Under the pieces are notes generated by a model. That model was given only the letters and a program-made list of their open reading frames with translations. It did not search any database and was not told the DNA's origin. A stretch of DNA of 64,000 nt from Sarcophilus harrisii (lineage: Eukaryota > Chordata > Mammalia > Dasyuromorphia > Dasyuridae). This document shows positions 10,788-21,200 of the stretch, piece by piece. The first letter of the stretch is position 1, and each line of letters starts with the position of its first letter. The stretch spans positions 520,017,665-520,081,664 of the forward strand of contig NC_045427.1 of assembly GCF_902635505.1 (NCBI RefSeq), written 5' to 3'. The translations under genes were made by a program, and so were the position numbers.

Positions 10788-10873
10788 TTTCAATAATATC
10801 ACACTATATGCTTTGTAAATTAGTGTTTCTAGGAATAAGGCTCTTCATAAGATCATTCAAAAAAGAATTAGGG
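10788..10873 (+). repeat. unassigned repeat, copy A, left part
   Basis: This piece (TCACACTATATGCTTTG, TGTTTCTAGGAATAAGGC, TCATAAGATCATTC, AAAAAGAATTAGGG) continues at 11838 after an L1 insertion. Together the parts match 14350-14588. I do not recognise the family. Confidence 0.6.
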
Positions 10874-11821
10874 TACATTATTGGTGGAGTTATGAAATGA
10901 TCCAATTATTCTGGAGAGCAGTTTGGAATTATGCCCAAAGAGCTTAAAAACTGCATGTTCTTTGATCCAGTTGTGTCACTACTGGGTCTATATCACAAAG
11001 AGATCATAAAAGAGGTAAAAGGACCCACATGTGCAAAAATGTTTGTGGTAGTCCTTTTTGTAGTGGCAAGGAATTGTAAACTGAGTGGATGCATCAATTA
11101 GAGAATGGCTGAGTAAATTATGGTATATGAACATAATGGAATATTAATTGTTCTATGAAAAATGATGAGCCGGCTGATTTCAGAAAAGCCTGAAAAAACT
11201 TACATGAACTGATGCTGAGTGAAGTGAGAAGAACCAAGAGAACATTGTACACAGTAACAATAAGATTGTATCATGATCAACTGTACTAACTAGGTTTTTT
11301 TTCAACAATGAGGTGATTCAAGGCAATTCTATTAGAATTAGGATGGAATGTTTAACATATATTGGATTACTTGACATCTATAAGAGGGGGTGGGGAAAGG
11401 GGGAGAAATTGGAACACAAGGTTTTACAAGGTTCAATGATGAAAAATTGTCCTTGCATATTTTTTGAAAATAAAAAGCTTCAATAAAAAGAAGAATTGGG
11501 ATGGAAAATGCCATCTGGAACCAGAGAAAACTGTGGAGACTGAAAGAGATTGAAGCATAGTATTTTCACATTTTTTTGGTTTGTTTGGTTTTTTTATGGT
11601 TTTCCCCCTTTTGGTCTGATTTTTCTTGCACAACATGAGAAATATGGAAATGTTTAAAAGAACTGCACATATTTAACCTATATCGGATTATTTACTTTCT
11701 TGGGGAGGGGAGGAGTAAGAGAGGGATAGAGAAAAATTTGGAACACAAAGTCTTCCAAAAATGAATGCTAAAAACCATCTTTACATGTATTTGGAAAAAT
11801 AAAATACTATTGAAAAAAATT
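10874..11821 (+). mobile_element. L1 3' end, 5'-truncated, with nested L1
   Basis: The copy starts at the TTGGTGGAGTTATGAAATGA motif of late ORF2 and continues through the 3' UTR to AATAAAATACTATTG. Direct repeats AAAAAAGAATTAGGG (10859-10873) and AAAAAAGAAATTAGGG (11822-11837) define its ends. Within its 3' UTR sits a separate short L1 insertion at 11349-11491. Confidence 0.9.
11349..11491 (+). mobile_element. 143-bp L1 3' tip nested in an L1 3' UTR
   Basis: Only the last part of an L1 3' UTR is present, from TTTAACATATATTGGATTAC to AATAAAAAGCTTCAATAAAA. It is bounded by AGAATTAGGATGGAA (11334-11348) and AGAATTGGGATGGAA (11492-11506), which duplicates the host L1 sequence just before the ATGCCATCTGG word. 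It is one of the shortest clear insertions in the window. Confidence 0.88.
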
Positions 11822-11837
11822 AAAAAAGAAATTAGGG

Positions 11838-12004
11838 AAGGCTTGGGAAATAATCTACAATTATATTAGTAGTTGGACTAAATAGTAAAATAAGCAAAGC
11901 TTTGGTTTTCCAGAAGCTCTCCCTTAAACTAGGGTCATAGTGAGAATAAAAGAAAAGCAACAAGATACAAGTTCAAATCCCATGAATGGGAGATAAAATT
12001 CTAG
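11838..12004 (+). repeat. unassigned repeat, copy A, right part
   Basis: GGAAATAATCTACAATTAT, CAAAGCTTTGGTTTTCC, CCTTAAACTAGGGTCATAG, AGTTCAAATCCCATGAATGG and AAATTCTAGCGTAGAGGC match copy B at 14437-14588 in the same order and orientation. Box-B-like GTTCAAATCCC might indicate a tRNA-derived SINE, but no A box was found. Confidence 0.65.
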
Positions 12005-12180
12005 CGTAGAGGCAGCAGTTCCTACTTTTCCTTCAAAGAACAACTTAAATACCATCATCCACATGAAGCCTGACATGATCACCCCCAAGTCAGAAAGAAT
12101 TTCTCCTTTATCTGATCTTTGCACCATTTTGAATTTCTTTTACTGCATTTTCACATCCTACCTTGGATTGTAATGATTGA
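12005..12180 (+). mobile_element. L2 3' region
   Basis: TTCCTTCAAAGAACAACTTAA, ATACCATCATCCACATGAAG, CCTGACATGATCACCCC, AGTCAGAAAGAATTTCTCC and GGATTGTAATGATTG follow L2 in order. Diverged. Confidence 0.65.
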
Positions 12181-13050
12181 TATATCATTATATATATATT
12201 ATATATGAATTTATAATATATTATAAACTAAAATAATTCACAGTCTTTTTGTTTTGTTTTGTTTACAAAGGAGACATTTTTTGTTGAATGAGAAGATCTG
12301 AACATCATTTCCACCAAGGGGGAAGAAGAATTTTCAATTGCCCTAGAGATATTTTCCCATTCTTAATTTATCTCTTTCCAGGTTTTCCTTCCATTGTCTT
12401 TATTACAAGCCCACATTTTCACCTTTGTTGCTCTTCTAATTTTCAGTCACTACAGAAACTCTCAGTTGTCTTGGCAGCTCTTGAAACATATGTATTGTCT
12501 TCTCAGCTGGAGAATCTGTTGGTCTTCAAGCTGGATTTAGTTCAATCAAAAGAAAAAGATTGAGGGATATTTGCAATGAAGCAACTCCCAGAGATAAATT
12601 TTCTTAGCAGCTTCAAGCTAGAGACTTCAGGTAAAATGATAGAATGAGAAGTTGTGTGCAAGCCGTCCTCCTCCTCAGTACCTTAAAAGAGCAAAAAGTG
12701 TCCCCTAATAAAATAAGATAAATAACAAGGTGAAAAGGAAGGAAACAGTGTCCTACAAAGTAAATACTACAGAAACAATAACAGTCATATCACCCAATGC
12801 CAAATCCTTGATACACTAAGTACTTTGCATTCTGGGCCCTGCACCCCAAGTTCCATGTGGTTTTTTGGTTGTTTTTCAAAATATCTCTTTAAATAGTGAT
12901 TCAGCCAGATACTCCAGTACTCAATAAGAGGATTATTAGGAATTTGTCAAGTTCTACTGAATTAGAGGGGGAAAGTCTTTCAAGGCCAGCATTAAATGTC
13001 TTTTGGAATAGAAAAGAAATCCAATGAGAAAATGAAGTGGGGTTTAGGTA
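12181..13050. other. no recognised element; AT microsatellite at left
   Basis: A TATATAT/TTATAATA patch at 12184-12232 and a GTTTT repeat near 12250 precede unrecognised sequence. The 91-codon frame at 12288 shows no known domain. Confidence 0.4.
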
Positions 13051-13062
13051 AAAGCCCAGAAA

Positions 13063-13288
13063 TTTATTATTTTTTGCTGTTGTTGTTTGTCCTTCATTCT
13101 TTTTTTTAATAATAGTTTTTTATTTTCAAAATACATCTAAAGATAGTTTTCAATATACACCCTTGAAAAACCTTGTGTTCCAATTTTTTCTCTCTCCCTT
13201 CCCCCCATCCCACCCTCTAGACAACAAGTAATTTAATTTAAAGGTTAAACATGTGCAATTCTTCTAAATGTATTTCTACATTTACCAT
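13063..13288 (-). mobile_element. L1 3' end (antisense), with target duplication
   Basis: Antisense L1 3' UTR: TTTTATTTTCAAAATACATC, AAAGATAGTTTTCAATATAC, ACCTTGTGTTCC, TCTCCCTTCCCCCC and GGTTAAACATGTGCAATTC. AAGCCCAGAAA occurs at 13052-13062 and 13289-13299. Between the left repeat and the L1 tail lie about 35 extra bases (CTGTTGTTGTTTGTCCTTC) resembling the end of a marsupial SINE, so the element may have carried or entered other sequence. Confidence 0.78.
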
Positions 13289-13324
13289 AAGCCCAGAAAA
13301 AAAATTTAAAGCTCTGTATAAAGT

Positions 13325-13465
13325 TGAGTGCCTATATGTGTGTATGTGCATATGTTTTTTTCATCAAGGAATATTGATTTATATATGTATATGTACAGAT
13401 GCATATGTGTGTATATATATCTTCATCAATGTGTAGTGTATATGTATATGTGTGTATGTGTGTAT
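13325..13465. repeat. TATG/GTAT-rich degenerate microsatellite
   Basis: Irregular runs of ATATGTGTGTATG and TATATGTATATG units alternate with ATCAATG words. Confidence 0.7.
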
Positions 13466-14349
13466 TCATCAATGAAAGAAAGTGGACTTGAAACCAAAAG
13501 AAGAAATTTGGGTTTTTTCTTCAAAAGAAGCAAGAGATGAGCAGGGCATTTGCAAATTCAACAAGAAAAAGAAAGACAAACATGTACAGCCAGCAAGAAA
13601 AGATAAACAATGAAATCAGTGTTTTCATGCTCTCAGGGAAAGGCAAAACTATTTTTTTCAACTTACATTCTTTAAAAGCCATTGAGACAACAAAGAAAAG
13701 CTATCATTTGGCAAACTTCAAAAGACATATGAAATTGGAAGGAAGGAAAAAGGTAGAAATGAATTAATAGTTTATAAGCTAGATCTCTAATTTACTCATT
13801 AGTGAACCAACATTTTTGGGAAAAGGAAAAAGCACAGAGGAAATTCTTTGGGGTTAGGACAAGGAAAGAGTAGGTGGGGGGTAGATGTAGAGATACACTC
13901 TTCCCTGGGCTCAAGAGAAGGATTTGGGGGATGGAGTCTGACTGTTTTGTTTTCCTGTCTAGGAGGCGTTAACAGATCAGGGAAAGAATATGGGGAAAAG
14001 ACGTAAAGTCTGAAGGGAAAACATAAAGCTGCTATAGTCTGTGGAAAGGGAATGTTACACTGATATTGTAGTGCATATTTCTGGAGGTGGAGCTATGAGA
14101 TAATGACTTTACAATGAGTTCCATTTGGATGGCAGAAGGTCTCCTATGAGCCTTCTATTATCTGGGGCCATCTTTCTTAGGATACTTTTCCATCTCTAAA
14201 AGAGTCAGAGTCTGAATTCCTGAGGATGTGCATCACTGAAGGCAGAAAGATAGGGTGACATAAATATAAAATGGTCTGTGAATTGGTATGTGGTTAGTGA
14301 AAGTGCTTGGAGATGGACTGGGTCTACTCACTCTGGACCCAGAGCTCCT
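13466..14349. other. no recognised element
   Basis: Mixed-composition sequence with no recognised repeat. The 13537 frame of 76 codons is Lys-rich and has no domain I recognise. Confidence 0.4.
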
Positions 14350-14588
14350 TCAACAAGATCACACTATATCCTTCATGAATTAACATTTCTAGGAAGAAAG
14401 CACCTCATGAAGTCATTCTAAAAAGAATTGGGAAATAATCTGCAATTATGCTATAAATTGGATGGAATAGAAGAATGTGCAAAGTTTTGGTTTTTGAGAA
14501 GCCCCACCTTAAACTAGGGTCATAGAGAGAATAAGGAAATGGGATATAAGTTCAAAGCCCATGAATGGGAAATGAAATTCTAGAGTGG
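14350..14588 (+). repeat. unassigned repeat, copy B
   Basis: TCACACTATATCCTTCATGA, ACATTTCTAGGAAGAAAGC, CTCATGAAGTCATTC, AAAAAGAATTGGGAAATAA, CCACCTTAAACTAGGGTCAT and GAAATTCTAGAGTGGAGGC match copy A (10788-10873 plus 11838-12004) over its full length with roughly a fifth of bases different. Both copies stop matching at the same word (GAGGC), which suggests a bounded family rather than a block duplication. Confidence 0.65.
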
Positions 14589-14790
14589 AGGCATCAAATA
14601 TGCAGCCCTGGGCCACATGCAGCCCACAACACTCCTGTGTGCAGCTGAATCAGATTAAAATGTAATTGAGAAATATTTAACAAAAATAAATAAAAATACA
14701 ATAAAACTTAGATGATATTACATTTTAAAACTAAATCAATATGTGTCTCACAAGAATCCTTATTTATAGATTAGGCATCCCTAATTTTTT
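14589..14790 (-). mobile_element. hAT-like MITE (GTGTCAAAC termini), antisense
   Basis: ATGCAGCCCTGGGCCACATG, CAGATTAAAATGTAATTGAG, AAATATTTAACAAAAATAAA and TTAGATGATATTACATTTTA are the reverse complement of the element at 19588-19807. I recall this as an abundant marsupial non-autonomous DNA transposon with termini near GGTGTCAAAC; the superfamily assignment is tentative. Confidence 0.6.
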
Positions 14791-15079
14791 ATGCCAAATT
14801 TGAATAGTTAAATTTAAATTTCTTGGAAAAGGGGGCACTATAAATATTATCCAAATTAAAAAAGTGAACGGGGGGGAAGCAGGAAAGAAATTTATTGTAC
14901 TCTTATCTGATCTGAAGAAGGGAAAGGCAAAAAAAAAGCAAAATTATGAGAATAACAAAATTAAGTTTGAGGAATTTGAATGCGGGCAAGGCAAGGGGGC
15001 TGGTGGTGGAAAGAATACAGAATCATTTTCATGTAAGCAAAAGAAACTACTGACATCAAGATTTTATTTAAAAGAAGAA
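14791..15079. other. A-rich unrecognised sequence
   Basis: The 122-codon frame at 14864-15232 starts here. Its Lys-rich N-terminal part has no recognised homology, and its C-terminal part runs into old L1 sequence, so I do not call a gene. Confidence 0.4.
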
Positions 15080-16665
15080 ATGGAATTTTCTGAAGAAAAA
15101 CAAAAATTTAGTTGTTATAACACTATATGTGAACAGTTTATATGCCCTAATATACTGAAAGAGAATGGCAGAATGAATAAGAAAATAAAACCCATTTTTT
15201 TGCTGCATATAAGAAATACATTTAAATCATGATACAAAAGCAAAATGAAGTCTGGAACAAAATTACTTCCAAATTACAATGAACAATATCGTTTAAAAAT
15301 ATATATTCACCAAACGACATAGCATCTAAGTTCTTGAGAAAAAAATCACTAAATTACAAAATACATTAATAATTACAAGAAAATTTAATAATCTTACAGA
15401 ATGGAATAAATCTAAGAGAACAATAAAAATGTAGAAGTGAACATATTGATGGAAAATATATTTAAAATATGTTTTACAGTTTCTCAATGAAATATTAAAA
15501 ATAAATATATTTCACAATATCAAACAGCACTTTTACAAAATTTCATCATGGGATAAGGTATAAAAGATATAAATTAAGTAAAAAAAAAGCAGAAATGGTA
15601 AATGTATCCATTATAGACTATGACAGCAAAAATAGTATTTAGTCAAGGAAACATGAACAAAAGGTAGATACATTTGAAGTCTAAGAAACAACATCCTTAA
15701 CCATAAATTTTTAACTTGGAGTTAGATTTCAGGAAATCTTCATTTATGGGAAAATGTATCTTCATTTATAAATATCATTCTGATAAGGGATTCAAAATCA
15801 ACAAGGTCCTTGACACAAAAAAGATTAAGAATCTTTCCTCAAATGAAGAGTAGGCAAAAGCATAAATATAAACAAAAAATAATCATTTAAAAAACATTGA
15901 TATTAGTGAGACAATATCCCAGAATTTATGGAATATAGCTAAAGGCTCAGAAAGAAATTTATATTTCTAATACACATTGACACAATAGAGAAAGAAAGGA
16001 TTCATGTATTTAGCATACAATTTTAAAAACTAGAAAATAAGTAAATTAGGAATCTAAAATAAGAACAAAATTATATGTTTTCTTTACACTAAGAACATAA
16101 AGAAAACATGTAATTTTCTTCAAAAGCATATCAAAACTTTGAAATATTATTGCACTACGGGAAATGATGAGTAGGATGCTCTCAGAAGAAAAAAAACCCT
16201 GAAAAGTCCATGACTTCAAGCAAAGTGAAATGTATTGTATACAAAGTAATAGCAATGTTCTGGGAAGACCAGCTATAAATGACTTCACCATTCTCAGTAG
16301 TACAATTATCTATCCACAACTATTCTGAAGGAGTTAAGATAAAAAATTCTATCTATATCCAGAGAAGCAACTGATTGTGTCTGAATGTAGATTGAAGCAT
16401 TCTCTTTTTCTCTCTCTTTCTTCTTAACTTAATTTTTCTTGAGGGTTTTTTATTTTCATTGGGATGGGAGATTTATGTTTTCTTTCACAACTTGATTTTT
16501 ATGGAAATGTTTTACATAACTTTACAAGTGGTTTCTTAATTGTGAGTGGGGATAAGAGAGAGAATCTAGAACTCAGAAATTTTAAAAACAAATGAACTTT
16601 TTTTGTTTTGAATGTAACTGGTAAAAAATATGAAATAAATAAAAGAAAATAGAAAATATATGATA
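15080..16665 (+). mobile_element. old L1 subfamily: ORF2 5' region and 3' UTR, internally deleted
   Basis: GAGAATGGCAGAATGAATAAG, CTGCATATAAGAAATACATTT and ACGACATAGCATCTAAGTTC are the endonuclease-domain region of ORF2. The piece then jumps to the ORF2 end at about 16160 (GAAATGATGAGTAGGATGC, AAGCAAAGTGAAATG) and an older 3' UTR type (AGAGAAGCAACTGATTGTG, TTTTCTTTCACAACTTGA) with AAATAAATAAAAG at the end. The reverse transcriptase domain is mostly absent. Confidence 0.75.
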
Positions 16666-16689
16666 CTGTTGAACAAGAAAAAAAAAGTA

Positions 16690-17490
16690 TATCAAAATTT
16701 TTTAAAACTTAAGAGATCTGAGATAGCCCAAGATAAACTGAGTAAACTATAAATGAGAGGGAAGGGAATCTTGATTAAAATGAAACACCTGAAATTTATA
16801 AATAGATTCCATCAAATGTCTAAAAAACAATTAATACGTATAATATGATATATATATATATAATAGAATGCATCTATTTCATATACATATGTATAATAGC
16901 AATGTGATGACTGCGTATTTTAAAGTCAGCCAGAGTCAGGAATTCAGGTTAAGGGAAAATCTTCAATCTTTATTCTTTGTGGAGGTGAAGGGGGATTGCA
17001 ATAGCAATGTGAGCAGCTACGACAGGAACCAGCCAGCAGTCTCTTTCCACCTCTCTCTCTGCCCCTCTGCCTCCACCCACTAAAATCGTCATTTTCTATA
17101 CAACACATCAGGACTTGCACAAAGAATGGGCAGGGGCCATTCTTTCTCCAAGCATAATATTAATAGAGTATGGTCCAATTACTATTTAGCCTCACGTGCT
17201 TGGGACCTCAGTGCATCAACTCGAGCTTCAGCTCATTACATAGCAATATGCTCTAAAAAAAAGAAAGGAAGACTTAAATAACTCTGTAGAAGTAGCCAGT
17301 GCTCATGATTGGGATTACTAACCTAAATTAATCTACATTTGGTGCTTTTAAAATACCAAGGAAGTTGTATTATAAAATCAGAGAAAATAATACCACAATT
17401 AACTAGGAGGAACAAACAGTTGAGACTAAAGGAATCCAAGCATTACTAAATCCAAATAACTTTATCCATAATCATTGAAACTATTTGGTG
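16690..17490 (+). mobile_element. old L1 ORF2 pieces split by an LTR
   Basis: CACCTGAAATTTATAAATAG, ATTCCATCAAATGTCTAAA and AACAATTAATAC on the left, and AATAACTCTGTAGAAGTAGC, TACATTTGGTGCTTTTAAAA and GAACAAACAGTTGAGACTAA on the right, are in L1 ORF2 order with internal losses. The LTR at 16903-17240 lies between them with a 6-bp target duplication. Confidence 0.65.
16903..17240 (-). mobile_element. solo LTR of an endogenous retrovirus, class II-like
   Basis: A 338-bp unit starts TGTGATGACTGCG and ends CTCATTACA, so it has TG...CA termini, and it is flanked by the perfect 6-bp repeat TAGCAA (16897-16902 and 17241-17246). On the minus strand an AATAAA lies about 70 bases before the 3' end, which fixes the orientation. 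No internal retroviral region adjoins it, so it is a solo LTR left by recombination. Six-base duplications are usual for betaretrovirus-like (ERV-K group) elements. Fossil. Confidence 0.82.
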
Positions 17491-17494
17491 CTAT

Positions 17495-17915
17495 CAGTTG
17501 GAGTTATGGTATATGAATGTTATGGAATATTATTGTTCTGTAAGAAATGATCAGCAGCATGATTTCAGAGAAGCCTGGGGAGACTTATTTGAACTGATGC
17601 TGAGTGAAATGAGCAGGATCAGGAGATCATTGTACACCGCAACAAGATTATACAATGATCAATTCTGATGGACATGACTCTCCAATAATGAGATGATCCA
17701 GGCCAGTTCCAATGATCTTATGATGATGAGAGCCATCTACACCCAGAGAGAGGACTGTGGGACTGAGGATCACAACATAACATTCTCACTTTTTATGTTG
17801 TTGTTCATTTGCATTTTATTTTCTTATTCATTTTCTTTCCTTTTTGCTCTGATTTTTCTTATGCAGCAAGATAATTGTTTAAATATGTTTACATTAAAAA
17901 AGAAATTAGTGCTGA
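17495..17915 (+). mobile_element. L1 3' end
   Basis: GTTATGGTATATGAATG, TGAGTGAAATGAGCAGG and CACAACATAACATTCTCAC mark the ORF2 end and 3' UTR. It ends in ATTAAAAAAGAAATTAG. It may be the tail of the flanking old L1 or a separate younger copy. A possible short duplication (GGTGCT / AGTGCT) is too weak to use. Confidence 0.8.
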
Positions 17916-18312
17916 TCTAAATAAAATAATGTAGGTCAGTAAAACAGACTAAATAAGCATATCCTATGTGGGGAAAAAAGATTATCAATCTGTCTTCTGA
18001 CAATCTAACATGATTTTAAAAGGCTATGAGTAGACTACACATTACTCCCTAAGGGATTATGGGAAATTAACTTTCCCACAGAAGACTTTGCTGACTTTAG
18101 AAAGAACAATAGAAAGCACCTGCCCATTGTACTATAACCAACTTTCCTGTTAATATGTTACTTATTTCTGGAATGTTCCAACTGCAACCTACTCTATACT
18201 AACACATTTTTTTCCCACACAGCACCTTCATTTATCCTTAGTCATCTTCATCCATTTGTAAATCTATAAATTGAGCTCCTCTTTCTCAGCTCTGAAAAGA
18301 ACTTGTCTAGCC
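17916..18312. other. no recognised element
   Basis: No repeat or exon was recognised in this mixed sequence. Confidence 0.4.
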
Positions 18313-18760
18313 ATTGATCCATAAACAAACATTTAATAAGTGCCTAATATGTGTCAGGTATTATGCTAAACTCAAGACAAAAATGAAATAGTCTTTTCTC
18401 TCAAGAAGCACTCCTATCAAGGTAAACAACATATATATGTATGTATGTATATATATATATACACATATATATGTATTATATAAGTATATGTAGAATATAT
18501 ATATGTGGAATAAATGCAAAATAAATATGAGATACCTTAGGAAGGCAGGTTGCCAGTATTGGAAGAAAGCAAGGAATTATACGAAGATGCAGGAAGAAGT
18601 GCAATCCAGTCTGTGATCACAGCCAGTTTAAAGCATAAAAAGAGGAGGCAGAATGTCATATATTCGGAATGGTAAAAAGGCCAATCAGGCTGAACTGAAG
18701 ACTACAGAAAAATTAATGAATAATGACCCTGGACAGATAATTAAGGGACAAGTTGTAAAA
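18313..18760 (-). mobile_element. L2 LINE (antisense), with TA microsatellite
   Basis: AACATTTAATAAGTGCCTAA, TATGTGTCAGGTATTATGC, AGACAAAAATGAAATAG and TTCTCTCAAGAAGCAC are the antisense L2 terminus. After a TA/TATG microsatellite (18426-18505), AGAATGTCATATATTCGG and AAAAAGGCCAATC continue the antisense L2 order. Confidence 0.7.
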
Positions 18761-18894
18761 TACTTCAGTCTCTCTAAGCCCAGTTTTACACCTAGAAAGT
18801 CTGTTTCCTCTGAGCAGATTCTTACCATTAAAAGCTGCTTTAGTAAGAATAATACATTTTAATCAAGGACTATTTTTCTGACCCACTTGGTTAT

Positions 18895-19200
18895 CAGATA
18901 TTAGTCAGTCAATAAACACCTCCTCTGTAGCTGCTTCTCTACTAAATCTGGAGATATAAAGAAAGGCATAAGACAGTCTCTACTCTCAAGGAGCCTATAA
19001 TCTAATAATCTAAACACACAAACAATTATATACAAACAAGACATGTACAGGATAAATCAGAGATAATAGACAGAGGGAAGTTACTAGAATTAAGAAGGAT
19101 TGGGAAAGGCTTTTTACAGATGGTAGAATTTTGGGTGGGATTTAAAAGAAGCCAGGGAAACTGAGAGGTTGGGATGAAGAGGGACAATGTCTTCAGATAA
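18895..19200 (-). mobile_element. L2 LINE (antisense)
   Basis: CAGTCAATAAACACCTCC, ATAAAGAAAGGCATAAGAC, TCTCAAGGAGCCTATAATC, ACAGGATAAATCAGAGATAA, GATTGGGAAAGGC and AAAAGAAGCCAGGGAAAC run along the antisense L2 3' region without large gaps. Confidence 0.85.
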
Positions 19201-19587
19201 ATATGTTTAATTGCTTGTTAGTTTGTTTACAAATCGCTTTCAGACCCAGCTTTTCCAGCTGATCCTTCCTTTTTAATTCTGAGGAGATTTAGCTGAATAT
19301 TACCTTCAATTCTTCTCTCCTGAAATGTTCACATAGAATCATTTCCATAGACTCCATCCCAAAATGTGCTTGTCTTCAAGCTTCTTGGTTGCCTTGGCAA
19401 CCCCTAAATGGTCCCATTAAGATTCAGATCCCAGGAATATAATTCCTCTTGTTAAGATGCTCACTAACTTTGCAAAATTTAAAGCAATATTTAAATAGTA
19501 GTCAACATTATTATTATTTGGAACTAAATATAAAGAAAAATATCTCTATATGACTTGTTTTCGTGCCAGAGGTAATATGTATGCCCA
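19201..19587. other. unrecognised sequence containing a perfect X-box palindrome
   Basis: No mobile element was recognised. GGTTGCCTTGGCAACC is at 19387-19402. Confidence 0.4.
19387..19402. promoter_or_regulatory. X-box-like palindrome (possible RFX site)
   Basis: GGTTGCCTTGGCAACC is a perfect 16-base palindrome that fits the RFX-family X-box (GTTGCC-N(0-3)-GGCAAC). No promoter features are nearby, so its use is unproven; it could be a distal element or chance. Confidence 0.35.
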
Positions 19588-19807
19588 TGGTGTCAAACTC
19601 AAAAAAAAAAAAAAAAAACCCATTGTAATGTGAACCATACATTAGGATTCCTACTGGTCCCATATTGTGTTAGAAAATCACATGTTAACATCATCTATGT
19701 TCTACTGTATTTTTATTTATTTTGTTAAATTTTTCCCAATTGTATTTTAATCTGGGTGCTGATCACATTTGGAAGGGTTGCTGGCAGCTGCCCAGTGTTT
19801 AACACTA
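19588..19807 (+). mobile_element. hAT-like MITE (GTGTCAAAC termini)
   Basis: It starts GGTGTCAAACTC and ends CAGTGTTTAACACT, approximate inverted termini. Inside are ACCATACATTAGGATTCC, CACATGTTAACATCATC, TTATTTATTTTGTTAAAT and CAATTGTATTTTAATCTGG. It is the same family as the antisense copy at 14589. A poly(A) expansion lies just inside the left end. Confidence 0.65.
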
Positions 19808-19809
19808 CA

Positions 19810-19990
19810 AGTGTAATGGATAAATTAACGGACCTGGAAGCCAGTCAAGTTGGGTCTCTGATACATTTTGCTTTCAAGTTACCTAACTCTGGGCAGTGCC
19901 TAAGACAAGTCTTTATTTAACTAATTTGAAGTGTTGATCTATGTAGATAGATTTCTCACTGGGCATCCTAGAGATGTGGGGTTCTTACTG
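19810..19990 (+). mobile_element. marsupial SINE, diverged
   Basis: GTGTAATGGATAAATTAACG, GACCTGGAAGCCAGTCAAG, GGGTCTCTGATACA, AAGTTACCTAACTCTGGG and CAGTGCCTAAGACAAGTC follow a tRNA-headed marsupial SINE consensus in sense order. Only general family assignment is possible. Confidence 0.55.
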
Positions 19991-20009
19991 TTCATTCAGG
20001 ACACTCCAC

Positions 20010-20340
20010 TTCCAGACTGAGCTTCATTACCTGCCATGCTTGAACTGTTCTCCTTTCTCATCTCTGTCTCCTGGCCTCCTTCAAGTTCCAATTAAAATCT
20101 CATATTCTTTGAGAAACCTTTCCCAATTCCCTTAATGCTAGTGCCTTTCTTCTATTAATTACCTCCAATTTATCCTGTAAATTTCTTGTTTGCATGCAGT
20201 TGTTTTCTTTTTGTCCAAATTAGACAAGTCCCTATTTGAGACTAGGGTGTCTTTTTTTATCTTTCTTTGTATCCCCAATGATTAACATTCAGCACTTGGC
20301 ATATAGTAGGCATTTATTAAATGTTTATTGGCTGAATGAT
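20010..20340 (+). mobile_element. L2 LINE 3' end
   Basis: CTCATCTCTGTCTCCTGGC, TTCAAGTTCCAATTAAAATC, GAGAAACCTTTCCCAATTCC, CTATTAATTACCTCCAATTT, TATCCTGTAAATTTCTTG, TTGTATCCCCAATG and ATAGTAGGCATTTATTAAAT are in L2 order through the terminus. Only moderate divergence. Confidence 0.88.
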
Positions 20341-20677
20341 TAACTATAACAATCAAATCACAGATCCAGTGCATGTCTTTTATACACAAAATTTTTTGAG
20401 GCTCCAAATCCTTTCTCTTTATAAACTCAAAACCCCTTTACAATTTAGCTAGTACTATTTATCTATTTATGAAAGGCCAAGAATGGACTAAGGCAGATTA
20501 CAAAGGCAATGATCTTTCTTTCTTGATTTAGCTTTGTCTATGATGCACCTTTCCCCTGCCCAATTAAGAAAAAAATTTAGAATTTAAAAACTGGAGGGAC
20601 TAGAAAGCAAGAGTGTTTTTGGTAGTTGTTTTAAGTGTGTACTGCTTTTAAAGCTGATGGCCAGAATTGTCTAGCCC

Positions 20678-21200
20678 AGTGGTTGTCAAACATTTTGCTC
20701 TCAGAACCCTATTAGCTATTAAGAAATATTCAAGATTCCAAAGATTTTTTTTGTGTATGTGAGTTATAGCTATAAATATTACCACATTAGAGATTAAAAC
20801 ATACATTTTAAATATATATTTTAACTTAATTTTTAAAATAACAAGAAATCAAATATACACTAGCATAAATAAAATACTTTATGAAAAAAATAGCTATGTA
20901 TGCCAAAATAAAAAATTGAGTGAGAAGAGTCACATTGTTTTAAATACTTTTGGAAATCTCTTTAATGTCTGACTTAAATAGAAGAGAGCTATATTCTTAA
21001 ATTTGCTTCTGCAATCAATCTGCTGCAATCTGTTTTTTGGTTGATATACATGAAGAAAATCCTGCCTCACAGACATAAGTAGTTGAAGAAGGGAGGAATA
21101 TTTCAATATGCAAATAATATCTTAATATTATTATAAAAATAATTTTGGCCTCATAGACACCTGAGATTTGACCTGCAAAGATCTCAGGACGTTAATTTGG
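20678..21200 (+). mobile_element. hAT-Charlie-type DNA transposon fragment
   Basis: It begins CAGTGGTTGTCAAACATTTT, a Charlie-type terminus, followed by CTCAGAACCCTATTAG, GTGTATGTGAGTTATAGC, TTAGAGATTAAAACATACA, GAGAAGAGTCACATTG, AATCTCTTTAATGTCTGAC and GAAAATCCTGCCTCACAG. I recall this order from mammal-wide Charlie/MER1-type consensus sequences. The right end is uncertain. Confidence 0.7.

Noticed and set aside
14864-15232. 122-codon frame, Lys-rich
   Set aside because: The right part is old L1 ORF2 sequence and the left has no recognised homology or gene structure.
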